This document shows, piece by piece, positions 36,585-45,657 of a stretch of DNA of 64,000 bases. This DNA is from Actibacterium sp. 188UL27-1 (GTDB lineage: Bacteria > Pseudomonadota > Alphaproteobacteria > Rhodobacterales > Rhodobacteraceae): contig NZ_JAFEUL010000002.1 in NCBI RefSeq assembly GCF_016901225.1, positions 124,001 through 188,000 of the forward strand, given 5' to 3'. A program made the position numbers and the translations under genes. Below the pieces are notes generated by a model, which had not been told where the DNA came from, did no database searches, and saw only the letters and a program-made list of their open reading frames with translations. Positions within the stretch are counted from its first letter, which is position 1, and each line of letters opens with the position of its first letter.

Positions 36585-37511
36585 GTGAGGCAGATGATAC
36601 GGGCGATCTATTGGTGTGTGGCGGCGGTGCTGTTGGCGCTTCTGGGGCTAGGGTTCACCGGAGCCTGGCTTGAGGCCGGAGACAGTTTCGCCGTCATCCG
36701 CGGGCCGGTCGCCTTGGTAACTTTGGGCTGGCTTGCAATTGGGCGATGTGCCAGATGGGTGGGCGCGATGCCGATCCTGGCCGTGCTGGCGGCGTTAATC
36801 CCCGTGGGCTGGGCCTCCGTCCGGCCAGAGAATACAGGATCATCGCCCGTCACCGTCTATCAAAAGAACATGCTGTACAAAATCGACGGGCTGGACCAGC
36901 TGGAGGCGGATATTCGTGCCAATGCTCCCGATATGCTGACCCTGCAGGAGGTTACGGATGGCAATCGCGCGCTGTTGGCTGCTCTCATCGATATGTTACC
37001 TTATCAGCACTATTGCTCAGGCGCGCGGGTTGGCGGTGTGGCTGTAGCGTCCCGCTGGCCGGTCACTCCGGGATCGAAGACCTGTGCCAAAGGCCTCGCT
37101 GCGATGCAGGTCGATGCGCCGGATGGTCCGCTGTGGCTGGCATCGGTTCATCTGCACTGGCCTTGGCCCTACGGTCAGCGCGATCAGGCGGCGCGGATCA
37201 TGTCGGATGTGGCCGAATTGGCTGGGCTGCGTGTGATCGGTGGGGATTTCAACATGGTGCCCTGGTCCTACACCTTGCGGGAGTTTCAGCGGCGGACTGG
37301 AACAAAGCGGGCGGGGCGGTCGCGCCCCACCTTTCCCGAATTTGCGTTGCCCATCGACCATGTCTTGATTCCCGATGGGCTGGGGGGTGCCACGGAATTG
37401 CGCCCCCTCGCGGGATCAGATCACCGCGGTTTGCTGGTTCGGTTCGCGTCTGGCCAAGCGGCCGCCAGGCCAGATGCGGCGCGCATCAGCCGTCAATCTT
37501 CGCGGCCATGA
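36585..37511 (+). CDS. membrane-anchored endonuclease/exonuclease/phosphatase family protein
   Basis: A 308-residue protein with two or three N-terminal hydrophobic helices (about 5-30, 38-60, 62-80) and a catalytic EEP domain from about 88: MLTLQEV with the metal-binding Glu, ASVHLHWPWP, GGDFNMVPW with the Asp/Asn pair, PIDHVLIPDG and AGSDHRGLLV with the catalytic histidine. Probably hydrolyses phosphodiester bonds in lipids or nucleic acids on the outer face. Start GTG 36585 has AAGG upstream; ATG 36594 is the alternative. Its 3' end overlaps the convergent transglycosylase gene by 26 bases. Confidence 0.82.
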   Translation: MRQMIRAIYWCVAAVLLALLGLGFTGAWLEAGDSFAVIRGPVALVTLGWLAIGRCARWVGAMPILAVLAALIPVGWASVRPENTGSSPVTVYQKNMLYKIDGLDQLEADIRANAPDMLTLQEVTDGNRALLAALIDMLPYQHYCSGARVGGVAVASRWPVTPGSKTCAKGLAAMQVDAPDGPLWLASVHLHWPWPYGQRDQAARIMSDVAELAGLRVIGGDFNMVPWSYTLREFQRRTGTKRAGRSRPTFPEFALPIDHVLIPDGLGGATELRPLAGSDHRGLLVRFASGQAAARPDAARISRQSSRP

Positions 37512-38283
37512 TCGCGATCGCCTGCTGGTAGACACCTGCGGCATTCCACGCCTGGATCACGCGAAAATTGGTCTGGCCCTTCTGGTAGCCGCCACCAGGC
37601 TTCCAGCCTTTCTTGCGCAGGAAGTTCGCGGTAGAGGCAAGAGCATCTGCCTGATTGTTCAGGTCAAGCCGTCCGTCCCCATTGCCGTCAACGCCGTATT
37701 TCAGCACGTTGCCGGGCAGAAATTGGGTGTGACCCAATTCACCGTGTTTAGCCCCGATGCTGCCGGGTGAGATGATGCCCCGATCCACCAGTTTCAGGGC
37801 GGCCACAAGGTGACCGGTGAAAAACTCAGACCGGCGGCAATCATAGGCCAGCGTTGCAATGGCGGACATCACGTTGCTGTCCCCTTTGAAGCGGCCAAAG
37901 CCCGTCTCCATCCCGTGAATGGCGATGATCACCCCGGCAGGGACACCGTACCGCTTTTCAAGCCCCTGATAGAAGCCTGCATTCTGCGCCTTGCGCTTGC
38001 GACCCTGGGCCACGATCGTGTTTGCGCCCCGGACCTGCATGAACTTTTCAAGACTGTATTTAAAGCTTTTCTGGTTGCGATCTGCGGCGATGGTGCGTTT
38101 GGCATATTGCGTTCCAGCCAGGGCCTGCAGGCCGCGGGATTTCACGCCGGCACGTTTCGCTTCGTCCGCGAAAGCAGCTTTCCAGGTGCCGTAGCCCCCG
38201 GAATTATTGCCGCATTTTGCGGCCAGACCAGCCGTGGGGACGGCGAAGGCCGCAACAAAAGCAATCAGAGGAAGGGCGCGCAT
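37486..38283 (-). CDS. lytic murein transglycosylase (MltB/SLT_2 family)
   Basis: A 265-residue exported muramidase. A signal peptide is at 1-21 (LIAFVAAFAVPTAGLAA). The SLT_2 core has AIHGMETGFGRFKGDSNVMSAIATLA, with the catalytic glutamate in METGFG, and SIGAKHGELGHTQFLP, then DGNGDGRLDLNNQADALASTANFL (a calcium-loop-like stretch). It cuts glycan strands of peptidoglycan to give anhydromuropeptides. ATG 38283 has GGAG upstream. Confidence 0.92.
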   Translation of the reverse strand: MRALPLIAFVAAFAVPTAGLAAKCGNNSGGYGTWKAAFADEAKRAGVKSRGLQALAGTQYAKRTIAADRNQKSFKYSLEKFMQVRGANTIVAQGRKRKAQNAGFYQGLEKRYGVPAGVIIAIHGMETGFGRFKGDSNVMSAIATLAYDCRRSEFFTGHLVAALKLVDRGIISPGSIGAKHGELGHTQFLPGNVLKYGVDGNGDGRLDLNNQADALASTANFLRKKGWKPGGGYQKGQTNFRVIQAWNAAGVYQQAIAIMAAKIDG

Positions 38284-38500
38284 TGGTAGATACTCCGGCA
38301 AAATCAATTTACGGCAGAGTTTACCTATGGTCCCCCCTTGCGCAAGCGCGTGAATGGCGCCGTTGGGCGGTGATGGCCCGAAAGTGGGCTTTTCCCTACC
38401 CATTTACTGCCCAATGGTCTGAAACCGGGGCACGAACAGCGTTTTGAGCCGCCCGATGTTAGAGAGCATTTTGGGGGAAGCATAGGCGATGCAGCCCAAG

Positions 38501-39838
38501 TCAGAATGTCGTGTCGGCTGGGGCGTTCAAGGCGGCAAACGCCGGATGGGCGTCCAGCCCCGTGACGAGGATCAGCGCGCCAGCAGGACTGTACCGTAAA
38601 ACCGGAGTGAAAATCGCCAGGGCGATAACGGCACCAGCGGTGGCATAGCTTGTTGCGTAATAATGCGGGCCGCGCATCCAGTTCCAGATCGCAAGGGGCA
38701 GGCCGATCAATGGCATCAGGAACAGGCTCAGACCAGTCAGGATCCAGGTTACCTTGCCGCGATGGCGCAGTTGCACATCCAATGGCCCCCGCGCACCCAG
38801 AAGCATGGCCACAGTGTTGTGGCGGAACTGCGCATCGCGCGATGCAGACCGGGCCGCCGCAAGCCTATGTTCCGAGGCAAGGCGCAGCTTGTCCTCTCCG
38901 CTCAGTTCTGACGCGGCGCTCAGGGGCAGAGGCGTTGCTGTCTGCGGGCTGTCGGCATGCCTCCGTTCCAGCGGTGTCCCGGATTTTCGAGCCACTTCCA
39001 TACCATCTGCGCGCGGGATCTTTGGATCGGGTTGCAGCATCAGCACCCCGCCCCGCTCACGCAGGGTCAGCGCAATGGGGCCGCGGCCCTTGGTCTGGAC
39101 ACGAATGATCTCCTCGGGTTCGATCCCGAATGTGTCTCCATCGGCGGGCAGGCTCTCGGCATGGCGGTAATGCTCCACAAAGGCAAACACCCGTTGCTGC
39201 AGCCATTGCAGGGTGACGGGCGCCTCTTCAAAAACCAGGGGACGATCCAGGAACAGCTCTGCCCCCTCGGCCCACATGCCGAGCACCTGCATGTCTTCTT
39301 GCATCCGGCCCGACGAAAAGAGCCGCGGCTTGATGAAAAGCGGCAAGGGAAACAGCATATCGTCCATCAACTGAAATTTTGACGGCAGGAAAAGCTGCTC
39401 CGATTGTATCCAGTGGATCATGATCGGTGGCATCATCGCGGCCAGGGCCGTTGTCGTCATCTGGCACAGGCTCAACATCACCTCGAACAGGGCGCGATCC
39501 GGAGCCTTGGCCGATCCAGTCATCTGGACCGTGATCTCCGCATGACATTGATGCGATGTGATCAGCCCGGGCCAGTCGATCCGCTCCGTCTGGTGAAAGG
39601 GTTCATCGGCCAATGCCAGAAGCGGGTCGTGATCCAGCGTCTCCGGCTCCAATAGGATATGCACCTGCACCATGTCATGGGCCAAGACCAGCCGGTTGCC
39701 GCGAATATGATCTATGATATCAAAGGCATAGCCTGCCGGGCTGAAGATGTCGTTCAGCACCGCGCAAAGCTCTGGCAAATCGACACGCGTCAGCCGAGTG
39801 TACAAAAGGCGTGACGTGACAAAGGTCGGCAACGACAT
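38501..39838 (-). CDS. hypothetical protein with a C-terminal membrane anchor
   Basis: A 445-residue protein I do not recognise. The first about 230 residues are soluble with mixed alpha/beta character. A low-complexity linker (about 275-325, rich in Arg, Ser, Ala) follows, then two hydrophobic helices near 360-385 and 395-430 (WILTGLSLFLMPLIGLPLAIW). It may be a cytosolic domain tethered by a helical hairpin. It is followed upstream, on the same strand, by another unknown membrane protein at 39922-41145, 83 bases away. Confidence 0.75.
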   Translation of the reverse strand: MSLPTFVTSRLLYTRLTRVDLPELCAVLNDIFSPAGYAFDIIDHIRGNRLVLAHDMVQVHILLEPETLDHDPLLALADEPFHQTERIDWPGLITSHQCHAEITVQMTGSAKAPDRALFEVMLSLCQMTTTALAAMMPPIMIHWIQSEQLFLPSKFQLMDDMLFPLPLFIKPRLFSSGRMQEDMQVLGMWAEGAELFLDRPLVFEEAPVTLQWLQQRVFAFVEHYRHAESLPADGDTFGIEPEEIIRVQTKGRGPIALTLRERGGVLMLQPDPKIPRADGMEVARKSGTPLERRHADSPQTATPLPLSAASELSGEDKLRLASEHRLAAARSASRDAQFRHNTVAMLLGARGPLDVQLRHRGKVTWILTGLSLFLMPLIGLPLAIWNWMRGPHYYATSYATAGAVIALAIFTPVLRYSPAGALILVTGLDAHPAFAALNAPADTTF

Positions 39839-39921
39839 AGGAACGGCTCACTCAACAAGATGCGGCTGAATAAGCGCAGCAATGGGGTAGGATCAAGGCA
39901 GGCCGATGAAATTGCTAGGGC

Positions 39922-41145
39922 TTATGGCATGCCAGTCGCGGGCCCCGCCGCCCGCCTGAACAGTTCAACCAGTTTTGCATTGCCGTTGGCGCGGTCGTTC
40001 AAGGAGTCTACCAGCGGACGGGAGCCGCGCTGATTGGCCGTCTCATCGTCCTTGATCAGTTCGCTGCGCGCCTTGCTGCCACGGGGCAATTGGACCAGGG
40101 CGGCAAGGCCGGAATAGAACTGATACCAGAACGGGCCGCCGAGGCCGATCAACAGTCCCGTCAAAAGAACGCTGACAAACCAAAGGACAAGGCCGCCCCC
40201 CGTCGTACATTCGCCGGATCGGTCGGCTGCACTGCCCGACGGTGGCGTGCCAGATCCATCCACCACTCTTTCATCTGTGGTGTTCAAGAAACAAAGGGGC
40301 GGCATGTTGCCATATCCCAGGGGCAGGGTGCCGTCGCGGTCCAAACGTTCAAGCGTTGTGTGCAGACGATCCGCCGCCGCAATGACTTCGTTCTCCTCAA
40401 CTGTGTTCCCTTCGCCGAGCGCCAACGGATTGTCCGGTGCCAACTGCCCCTCTTGTTCCAGCATATCCAACAAGTCTGCCACGCGTGCGAGGGCCGCATC
40501 ATTTTCTGCCGCCAGGTCAGAGGCTTCGGCAATCAGCTGCGCCCGCGTCTCGGGGGTGTCGACCAGATGCTGGAAAATCCGCCCAGCATCGACATTCAGC
40601 GCAAAGGCTACCACGATGGACAATCCCATGGTGATGGCTTGTGACCTTTTGCGAAATATCTCGTTCGACGTCGCAACATAGCGTTCGTATCCCATGATGA
40701 TGCTGCGCAGAATTTCAGCACTTTTGTCCTGGGCGTTGTTTCGGATAACGTCACCGATTTTGGTGCGCGCGAGGCGTTGGAAAAATCCGTAGGTGCTGAG
40801 CCGATCGATATGGCGCGCGCCATCCCGGGTCAGCAGGGTGGCAAGGTTTGACCAAGACCCATGGTCAGCGCGCGCCGGGTTCTCCGTCAATTTCGTGATG
40901 ATCGTGTTGAACATTTCCTGCGTGGCCTGATCAAATTTCTTTGTTTCTTCATCGATCTTTGCGCCAGCCTGTTTCAGTTGATCGGCCATCCACGGATCTT
41001 CGCGCACGAATTGCTGCAACATCTGCATCAACGCAGAAGGGCGCACAGCGGTAATCCTAAGATAGCTTTCCGTTAATCCACTGACGGCCGTCGAAAAGAT
41101 GATCATCAAAACAGCGAATGCCAAAGCGGCTTCGATTAAATGCAT
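39922..41145 (-). CDS. hypothetical membrane protein
   Basis: A 407-residue protein: one N-terminal helix (about 5-25), a long acidic, helical region (40-165), then a conserved-looking segment FRKRSQAITMGLSIVVAFALNVDAGRIFQ with a second helix, a coiled region (about 205-265) and a C-terminal helix (about 325-348). The pattern resembles a broad family of uncharacterised membrane proteins with N-terminal helix plus VAFALNVD segment. No enzymatic motif. Same strand and order as the hypothetical at 38501. Confidence 0.75.
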   Translation of the reverse strand: MHLIEAALAFAVLMIIFSTAVSGLTESYLRITAVRPSALMQMLQQFVREDPWMADQLKQAGAKIDEETKKFDQATQEMFNTIITKLTENPARADHGSWSNLATLLTRDGARHIDRLSTYGFFQRLARTKIGDVIRNNAQDKSAEILRSIIMGYERYVATSNEIFRKRSQAITMGLSIVVAFALNVDAGRIFQHLVDTPETRAQLIAEASDLAAENDAALARVADLLDMLEQEGQLAPDNPLALGEGNTVEENEVIAAADRLHTTLERLDRDGTLPLGYGNMPPLCFLNTTDERVVDGSGTPPSGSAADRSGECTTGGGLVLWFVSVLLTGLLIGLGGPFWYQFYSGLAALVQLPRGSKARSELIKDDETANQRGSRPLVDSLNDRANGNAKLVELFRRAAGPATGMP

Positions 41146-41383
41146 GGTTCAAATCCGAAATAGCGATGTAATAGGCGCAGAATACCGCGCTTTCATCAAA
41201 TCCTGGCGTTCGAAAAATGTGAAATCACCTGAAAAATCGGGGGCGGGCTGTTGTCGTGGTGTCGACAATGGCGGTTTTTTGCCGACACTGGCGGCTTTCT
41301 GGCATCAGGCCACTTTTGGCCACATTTGCCTTGTTCAACGGTAAAAAGCGCTGAATTACCTGTAGTCAAGTTTAGGTGAGAAC

Positions 41384-41593
41384 ATGCTTATGTCGATGCA
41401 GCAACACCACGCTCCGCGAAAGCGTTCGGGCCTTTTAAGGGTGCTTGATACGCTTGGATTACACGTCGTGGCGGATAAGCGAGGGTTCGAGGCACGCAAG
41501 ATGCTCAAGCTCTCCGATGCCGAATTGTCTGATCTGGGCGTGTGCCGTGATGATCTTGAGGCGATCTTGGATAAAGATGCCAGCGTGAGCTGA
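41384..41593 (+). CDS. DUF1127-like small protein
   Basis: A 69-residue basic then acidic protein. The segment ARKMLKLSDAELSDLGVCRDDLEAIL matches the DUF1127 pattern, in which a short helix pair with a L-S-D-A-x-L-x-D-L-G core is usual. Members in related bacteria can bind RNA or act in stress and phosphate responses. It has GGTGAG just upstream. No neighbour suggests a role. Confidence 0.7.
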   Translation: MLMSMQQHHAPRKRSGLLRVLDTLGLHVVADKRGFEARKMLKLSDAELSDLGVCRDDLEAILDKDASVS

Positions 41594-41720
41594 TGCCTGC
41601 AGCAAAGTAGTTTAGTTGTCGATGTCGGTCTCTCTCCATCAAGCCTGCGCCCATATGAACAAACGCGGTTCAATAGGCGGTCAGGGCCAAATTCCTTGAA
41701 TTCAGCCCAGCCTAATCAAG

Positions 41721-43097
41721 TCAGGCGAAGACGCGGGTCAGCGCTTCGTCGATTGAGGATGTGACGGCGTCCAGATCGTCCTTGGTGCAGATCAGCGCCG
41801 GCGACAGGCACAGCGTGTTGTTATAGCCGTCAAAGCTACGGTTCGTGGCGCCGATGATCGTCCCCTGGCCCATGCAATCCTTGACCACCGCTTGCACCAT
41901 CGCCTCGGGGGCGGGGTCCTTGGTGCCGCGATCCGCGACCAATTCCATCCCGTTGAACAGGCCCATCCCACGAACATCGCCGACACAAGCGTGCTTTTCA
42001 GCCAGCCCGTACAGGTTCTCCATCAGATAGGCGCCCATCTGGGTGCAATTATCCAACAGGTTCTCTTCGATGATGATATTCATATTCTCCATTGCCGCCG
42101 CCGGGCCGGCCGTGCACCCGCCAAAGGTCGAGATGTCGCGGAAATAGTTCATCGGGTCGGCATGATCGTCCTTAAACATGTCAAAGACCGCTTCGGTGGT
42201 GACCGTGCAAGAGATCGCCGCATAGCCCGAGGCAACACCCTTGGCCATGGTCACGATGTCGGGTTTCACGCCGAATTGCTGGTAGCCGAACCATTTGCCG
42301 GTCCGTCCGATGCCGCAAACAACCTCGTCGATCATCAGCAGGATATCGTATTTCGCACAGATCTCCTGCACCCGCTCCCAATACCCTTGGGGCGGGACGA
42401 TGACGCCGCCGCCTGCCGTAACAGGCTCCAGGATCAAGCCGCCAACCGTATCGGCACCTTCGCGCAGGATAACTTCTTCGATAGCGTCGGCGGCGCGCTG
42501 GCCATATTCCTCAACATCCCATTGCTTGCGGTATTCCAGGCAGTGCGGGACCGAGACAAACCCGGCAGGAAAGGGGCCATATTGCGCATTGCGCTGGTGG
42601 TGGCCGCCGGCCGCCATCGTGCCGATGGTGGTGCCGTGGTAATCCCGCTCGCGGAACAGGATCTTGTTTTTCTTGCCGCCATAGCGCTTGTGCGCGATCT
42701 GGCGGATCATCTTGAATCCCTTCTCGTTCGCTTCGGATCCCGAATTCGAGAAATAGACGCGGCTCATCCCCGGCATCTTGTCGATCAGCGCTTCGGCAAA
42801 GATCGCGGCGGGAATCGATCCTGCCGCACCGGCGAAGTAGTTCAACTTGACCAACTGATCACGGACGGCATTGGCGATGCGTTCACGACCATAGCCCACA
42901 TTCACGGTCCAGACCCCACCCGAGACGGCATCCAGATGTTCCTTGCCGTCCTGGTCCCAGACGCGCATGCCCTTACCTTCGACGATGATCTTGGGATCCG
43001 CCGTTTCAAACGGTTTATGCTGGATCAGGTGGTGCCATACATGCGCCTTGTCGGCGGAGACGATGTGGGAAAGATCGTTGGGGTTCGAGCCATCCAT
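41721..43097 (-). CDS. tpa: taurine:pyruvate aminotransferase
   Basis: A 458-residue class III PLP aminotransferase. It transfers the amino group of taurine to pyruvate, giving sulfoacetaldehyde and alanine. Sequence marks: GVWTVNVGYGRERIANAV, FSNSGSEANEKGFKMIRQ, ERDYHGTTIGTMAAGGHH, LLMIDEVVCGIGRTGKW, and PLP-lysine segment TMAKGVASGYAAISC. This detailed pattern matches Tpa more than other class III enzymes, and the tauB and tauC genes lie divergent next to it. ATG 43097 has AGGAG upstream; the long upstream frame is not coding. Confidence 0.85.
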   Translation of the reverse strand: MDGSNPNDLSHIVSADKAHVWHHLIQHKPFETADPKIIVEGKGMRVWDQDGKEHLDAVSGGVWTVNVGYGRERIANAVRDQLVKLNYFAGAAGSIPAAIFAEALIDKMPGMSRVYFSNSGSEANEKGFKMIRQIAHKRYGGKKNKILFRERDYHGTTIGTMAAGGHHQRNAQYGPFPAGFVSVPHCLEYRKQWDVEEYGQRAADAIEEVILREGADTVGGLILEPVTAGGGVIVPPQGYWERVQEICAKYDILLMIDEVVCGIGRTGKWFGYQQFGVKPDIVTMAKGVASGYAAISCTVTTEAVFDMFKDDHADPMNYFRDISTFGGCTAGPAAAMENMNIIIEENLLDNCTQMGAYLMENLYGLAEKHACVGDVRGMGLFNGMELVADRGTKDPAPEAMVQAVVKDCMGQGTIIGATNRSFDGYNNTLCLSPALICTKDDLDAVTSSIDEALTRVFA

Positions 43098-43517
43098 GGC
43101 GCACACTCCTGCTGGGCTAAAGGTCTCAAAAACGGTGCCTGAGCTTGGCTTGGGCGAATAGGGCCAAAAGTTGATCGAATTTAAGGCCACATTTGACCAG
43201 CAGGGCATGCCGATCAGAAAGCGGCATCCAGGCATTGACAGCACGGGATCGGTGCAGAACGGTCGATTTGTGCTGGTGCGGGGCGGGCGAGTCGACCCAC
43301 ATTGGGTGCTAAAACGGGGGCGATTAATGACCATCCGTGGAAAATTGGCCGCGCGCGGCCTCAACATGGAGTGCTGTATGCCCCTGAAAAATAACAATGA
43401 TTTTGCGAGGTCGATCATGGATGTAGGGATGTTGACCACCCATGGCCAATATGTGTCCCCGCGGGGACAGAGTTGTCTTTCCCAGCGGCCTTTGAGTGCC
43501 GTCGCGGGGGGGGCACG
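43098..43517. promoter_or_regulatory. divergent tpa-tauB intergenic region with palindromes
   Basis: 420 bases without a supportable gene. It holds the perfect palindromes GGCCGCGCGCGGCC (43347-43360) and TGTCCCCGCGGGGACA (43454-43469). I looked for the direct repeats described for TauR binding and did not find a clear pair. tauA, which often lies before tauB, is not present here. Confidence 0.5.
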
Positions 43518-44324
43518 ATGACCGGATTGGCGATCGATGACATTTCCATGCGGTTCGAACTGCCGAAAGGCGGATCGGTCCAAGCGCTCAAAAATGTATC
43601 ACTTGATCTGAAACCAGGCGAATTGATGAGTGTGCTGGGCCCGTCTGGTTGCGGAAAGACGACGCTTTTGAACATCGTTGCCGGCTTTCTGGCGCCGACA
43701 GAAGGCAAGGTGGTGCTGAACGGTGAGACGGTGGTTGGCCCGGCAGCCGAGCGTGGCATGGTCTTTCAGCAGGGCGCCCTGTTTGAGTGGATGAGCGTCC
43801 GGGATAATGTGGGCTTTGGCCCCAAGATGAAGGGCATGGCTCCAGGCGAAAAACGCGAAATTGTGGACCATCTGCTGGATGTCACGGGCTTGGGCGATTT
43901 TAAGGAAAAAGCGATCTATGAATTGTCGGGCGGCATGCAGCAGCGGGTGGCCCTGGCGCGGTGTCTGGCTAACGATCCCGACGTGATCCTGATGGACGAA
44001 CCGCTGGGCGCGCTCGACGCGCTGACCCGCGAAAAGATGCAAGGGCTTGTGCTGAAACTTTGGCGCGAAACGGGCAAGACGATCATTCTGATCACGCATT
44101 CGGTCGAAGAGGCTTTGTTGCTGGGCGAGCGGCTGCTGGTCATGGCGCCGCGGCCCGGGCGCATCCACAAGGAGTATCGTCTGCCCTTTGCCGATATGGG
44201 CGTGAATGCCGATCTGCGCGAGGTCAAGAAACATGAAGATTACAACCCGACACGCGAGGAAATCCTGAGCATGATCTGGAATATGGAAGAAGAGATCATG
44301 GGTCGCTCGGAGACGAGCGCATGA
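43518..44324 (+). CDS. tauB: taurine-type ABC transporter ATP-binding protein
   Basis: A 268-residue ABC ATPase: Walker A GPSGCGKTTLLNIVAG, Q-loop VFQQGALFEWMSV, signature LSGGMQQRVALARCLAND, Walker B VILMDEPLGALDALT and H-loop ITHSVEEALLLGERL. This pattern fits the nitrate/sulfonate/taurine family (SsuB/TauB). A polyG ribosome-site lies before ATG 43518. The role in taurine import is inferred from tpa and the tauC gene beside it. Confidence 0.85.
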   Translation: MTGLAIDDISMRFELPKGGSVQALKNVSLDLKPGELMSVLGPSGCGKTTLLNIVAGFLAPTEGKVVLNGETVVGPAAERGMVFQQGALFEWMSVRDNVGFGPKMKGMAPGEKREIVDHLLDVTGLGDFKEKAIYELSGGMQQRVALARCLANDPDVILMDEPLGALDALTREKMQGLVLKLWRETGKTIILITHSVEEALLLGERLLVMAPRPGRIHKEYRLPFADMGVNADLREVKKHEDYNPTREEILSMIWNMEEEIMGRSETSA

Positions 44325-44398
44325 GCGGGGCCGGAGACGAGCGCATCATGAGCGTCGGAGACGAGTGCATGATTGGGATTTCGGAGACGAGCGTATGA
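44307..44398 (+). repeat. four tandem ribosome-site/start-codon modules at the tauB-tauC junction
   Basis: Four 18-base units, each a variant of TCGGAGACGAGCGCATGA, start at 44307, 44331, 44355 and 44381 (periods 24, 24 and 26). Each holds GGAGA followed by ATG (unit 2 has ATCATG) 8-11 bases on. The first unit contains the tauB stop, the last the tauC start. They probably arose by duplication of a translation-initiation region. Confidence 0.85.
44321..44398 (+). CDS. 25-codon bridging ORF between tauB and tauC
   Basis: ATG 44321 overlaps the tauB stop (ATGA) and the ORF ends in a TGA that overlaps the tauC start (ATGA at 44395-44398). The peptide begins MSGAGDERIM and ends MIGISETSV. Internal in-frame ATGs at 44348 and 44369 each follow a GGAGA. 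The product may be translated only to couple tauC to tauB; whether the peptide is stable is unknown. Confidence 0.5.
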   Translation: MSGAGDERIMSVGDECMIGISETSV

Positions 44399-45657
44399 CC
44401 ATTCTGCTGATTTACATCGCCCTTTTTGTGGGGTCATTCTTTGCCGTGAAAGCGGTGGGGAATTTTCTGACGGCCAAGTCAGACTTCACCTCGTTGAAAA
44501 CCGTGACATTCGGGGATGAAAGTGCGGTACGGGCCAACCGGGCCGCCTCCGTCATGTCGATTGTGGCGATTTTCCTGATCTGGGGGGCCTTTACCGGGTC
44601 AAGTCTGGTGCCGATCCATGCGCCTGGACCGTTCATCGGTGACACGACATTTACCTACACTGCGACGGCGGATGGGCAAAGCGATGAGGGGACGGTGAGG
44701 GTGATCGTCCATCCCGTGGCCGACAAGCCTGAAGCGCCTGAAATGGCGCCAGGCGACGGATTTGCCAAGGATGACATCGCCCTGATCGGGGCGTGGCGGT
44801 CGGGTCTTATCCGGGTGGACCAGAATGACGAATTGGGCCGCGACGCGGGCGCAGTTGTCACGGCTGTGAATGGTACGGCGATTGAACCGGACGGACGGGT
44901 ACAGGTCGATAATGGTGTGGTCAACATGACCCGTCGCGGCACGCTCAATTTCACACCCTATCGCGGCTGGCAGATGGAGCCGGTCTGGTTGCCATCGCCG
45001 GAGACCGTCTTTTGGCGGCTGGTTGAATTGAGCCGGGACGGCTACCAAAACTTCCGGCTGCTGGAGCATTTGGGATGGTCCCTTTTGCGGGTCGTCGCCG
45101 GATTTATCCTGGGCGCGCTGGTGGGCATTCCGCTGGGCTATGCGATGGGGCTGAGCGACTGGTTCCGTGGCTGGTTTGACCCGATCGTTGAGTTCATGCG
45201 GCCAGTGCCGCCTTTGGCCTTGATCCCATTGGTCATCATCTGGGCTGGGATCGGAGAGCCGGGCAAAATCATCCTGCTGTTCCTGGCAGCATTGTGGATC
45301 ATGACCATTGCGGCGCGTGCCGGTGTGTCAGGCGTCAAAATCACCAAGGTGCATGCGGCCTATTCCCTGGGGGCCAGCAAGTGGCAGGTGATGCGCCATG
45401 TGATCATTCCGAACTCACTGCCCGAGATCTTTACCGGTGCCCGGGTCGCCATGGGGGTCTGTTGGGGGACGGTCGTGGCTGCTGAGCTTGTGGCGGCAGA
45501 GAAGGGTGCGGGTATGATGATCATGGTCGCGTCCCGGTTCCAGCTGACCGATATCGTGATCACCGGCATCATCCTGATCGGGGTGATTGGCTATGGTATC
45601 GATATTCTGATGCGCCAGGCCGAGAACTTTCTGGTGCCTTGGAAGGGTCGCGCCTGA
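44395..45657 (+). CDS. tauC: taurine-type ABC transporter permease with periplasmic insert
   Basis: A 420-residue permease, about 140 residues longer than the usual TauC. An extra N-terminal helix is at 3-19 and another at 52-68, then a periplasmic insert (about 80-195) with DTTFTYTATADGQSDEGTVR and FTPYRGW, like cadherin-type or tandem-95 surface repeats. The normal core follows from 198: WLPSPETVFWRLVELS, five to six helices, and the EAA loop VHAAYSLGASKWQVMRHVIIP. ATG 44395 lies in the fourth repeat module. Confidence 0.85.
   Translation: MTILLIYIALFVGSFFAVKAVGNFLTAKSDFTSLKTVTFGDESAVRANRAASVMSIVAIFLIWGAFTGSSLVPIHAPGPFIGDTTFTYTATADGQSDEGTVRVIVHPVADKPEAPEMAPGDGFAKDDIALIGAWRSGLIRVDQNDELGRDAGAVVTAVNGTAIEPDGRVQVDNGVVNMTRRGTLNFTPYRGWQMEPVWLPSPETVFWRLVELSRDGYQNFRLLEHLGWSLLRVVAGFILGALVGIPLGYAMGLSDWFRGWFDPIVEFMRPVPPLALIPLVIIWAGIGEPGKIILLFLAALWIMTIAARAGVSGVKITKVHAAYSLGASKWQVMRHVIIPNSLPEIFTGARVAMGVCWGTVVAAELVAAEKGAGMMIMVASRFQLTDIVITGIILIGVIGYGIDILMRQAENFLVPWKGRA

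Noticed and set aside
41892-43142. 416-codon plus-strand frame opposite tpa
   Set aside because: It is the complement of a clear aminotransferase gene with conserved motifs; the plus frame has no domain.
43171-43521. 116-codon plus-strand frame where tauA might be expected
   Set aside because: It has no signal peptide or binding-protein pattern, crosses two palindromes and overlaps the tauB ribosome site. It is not a tauA remnant I can recognise.
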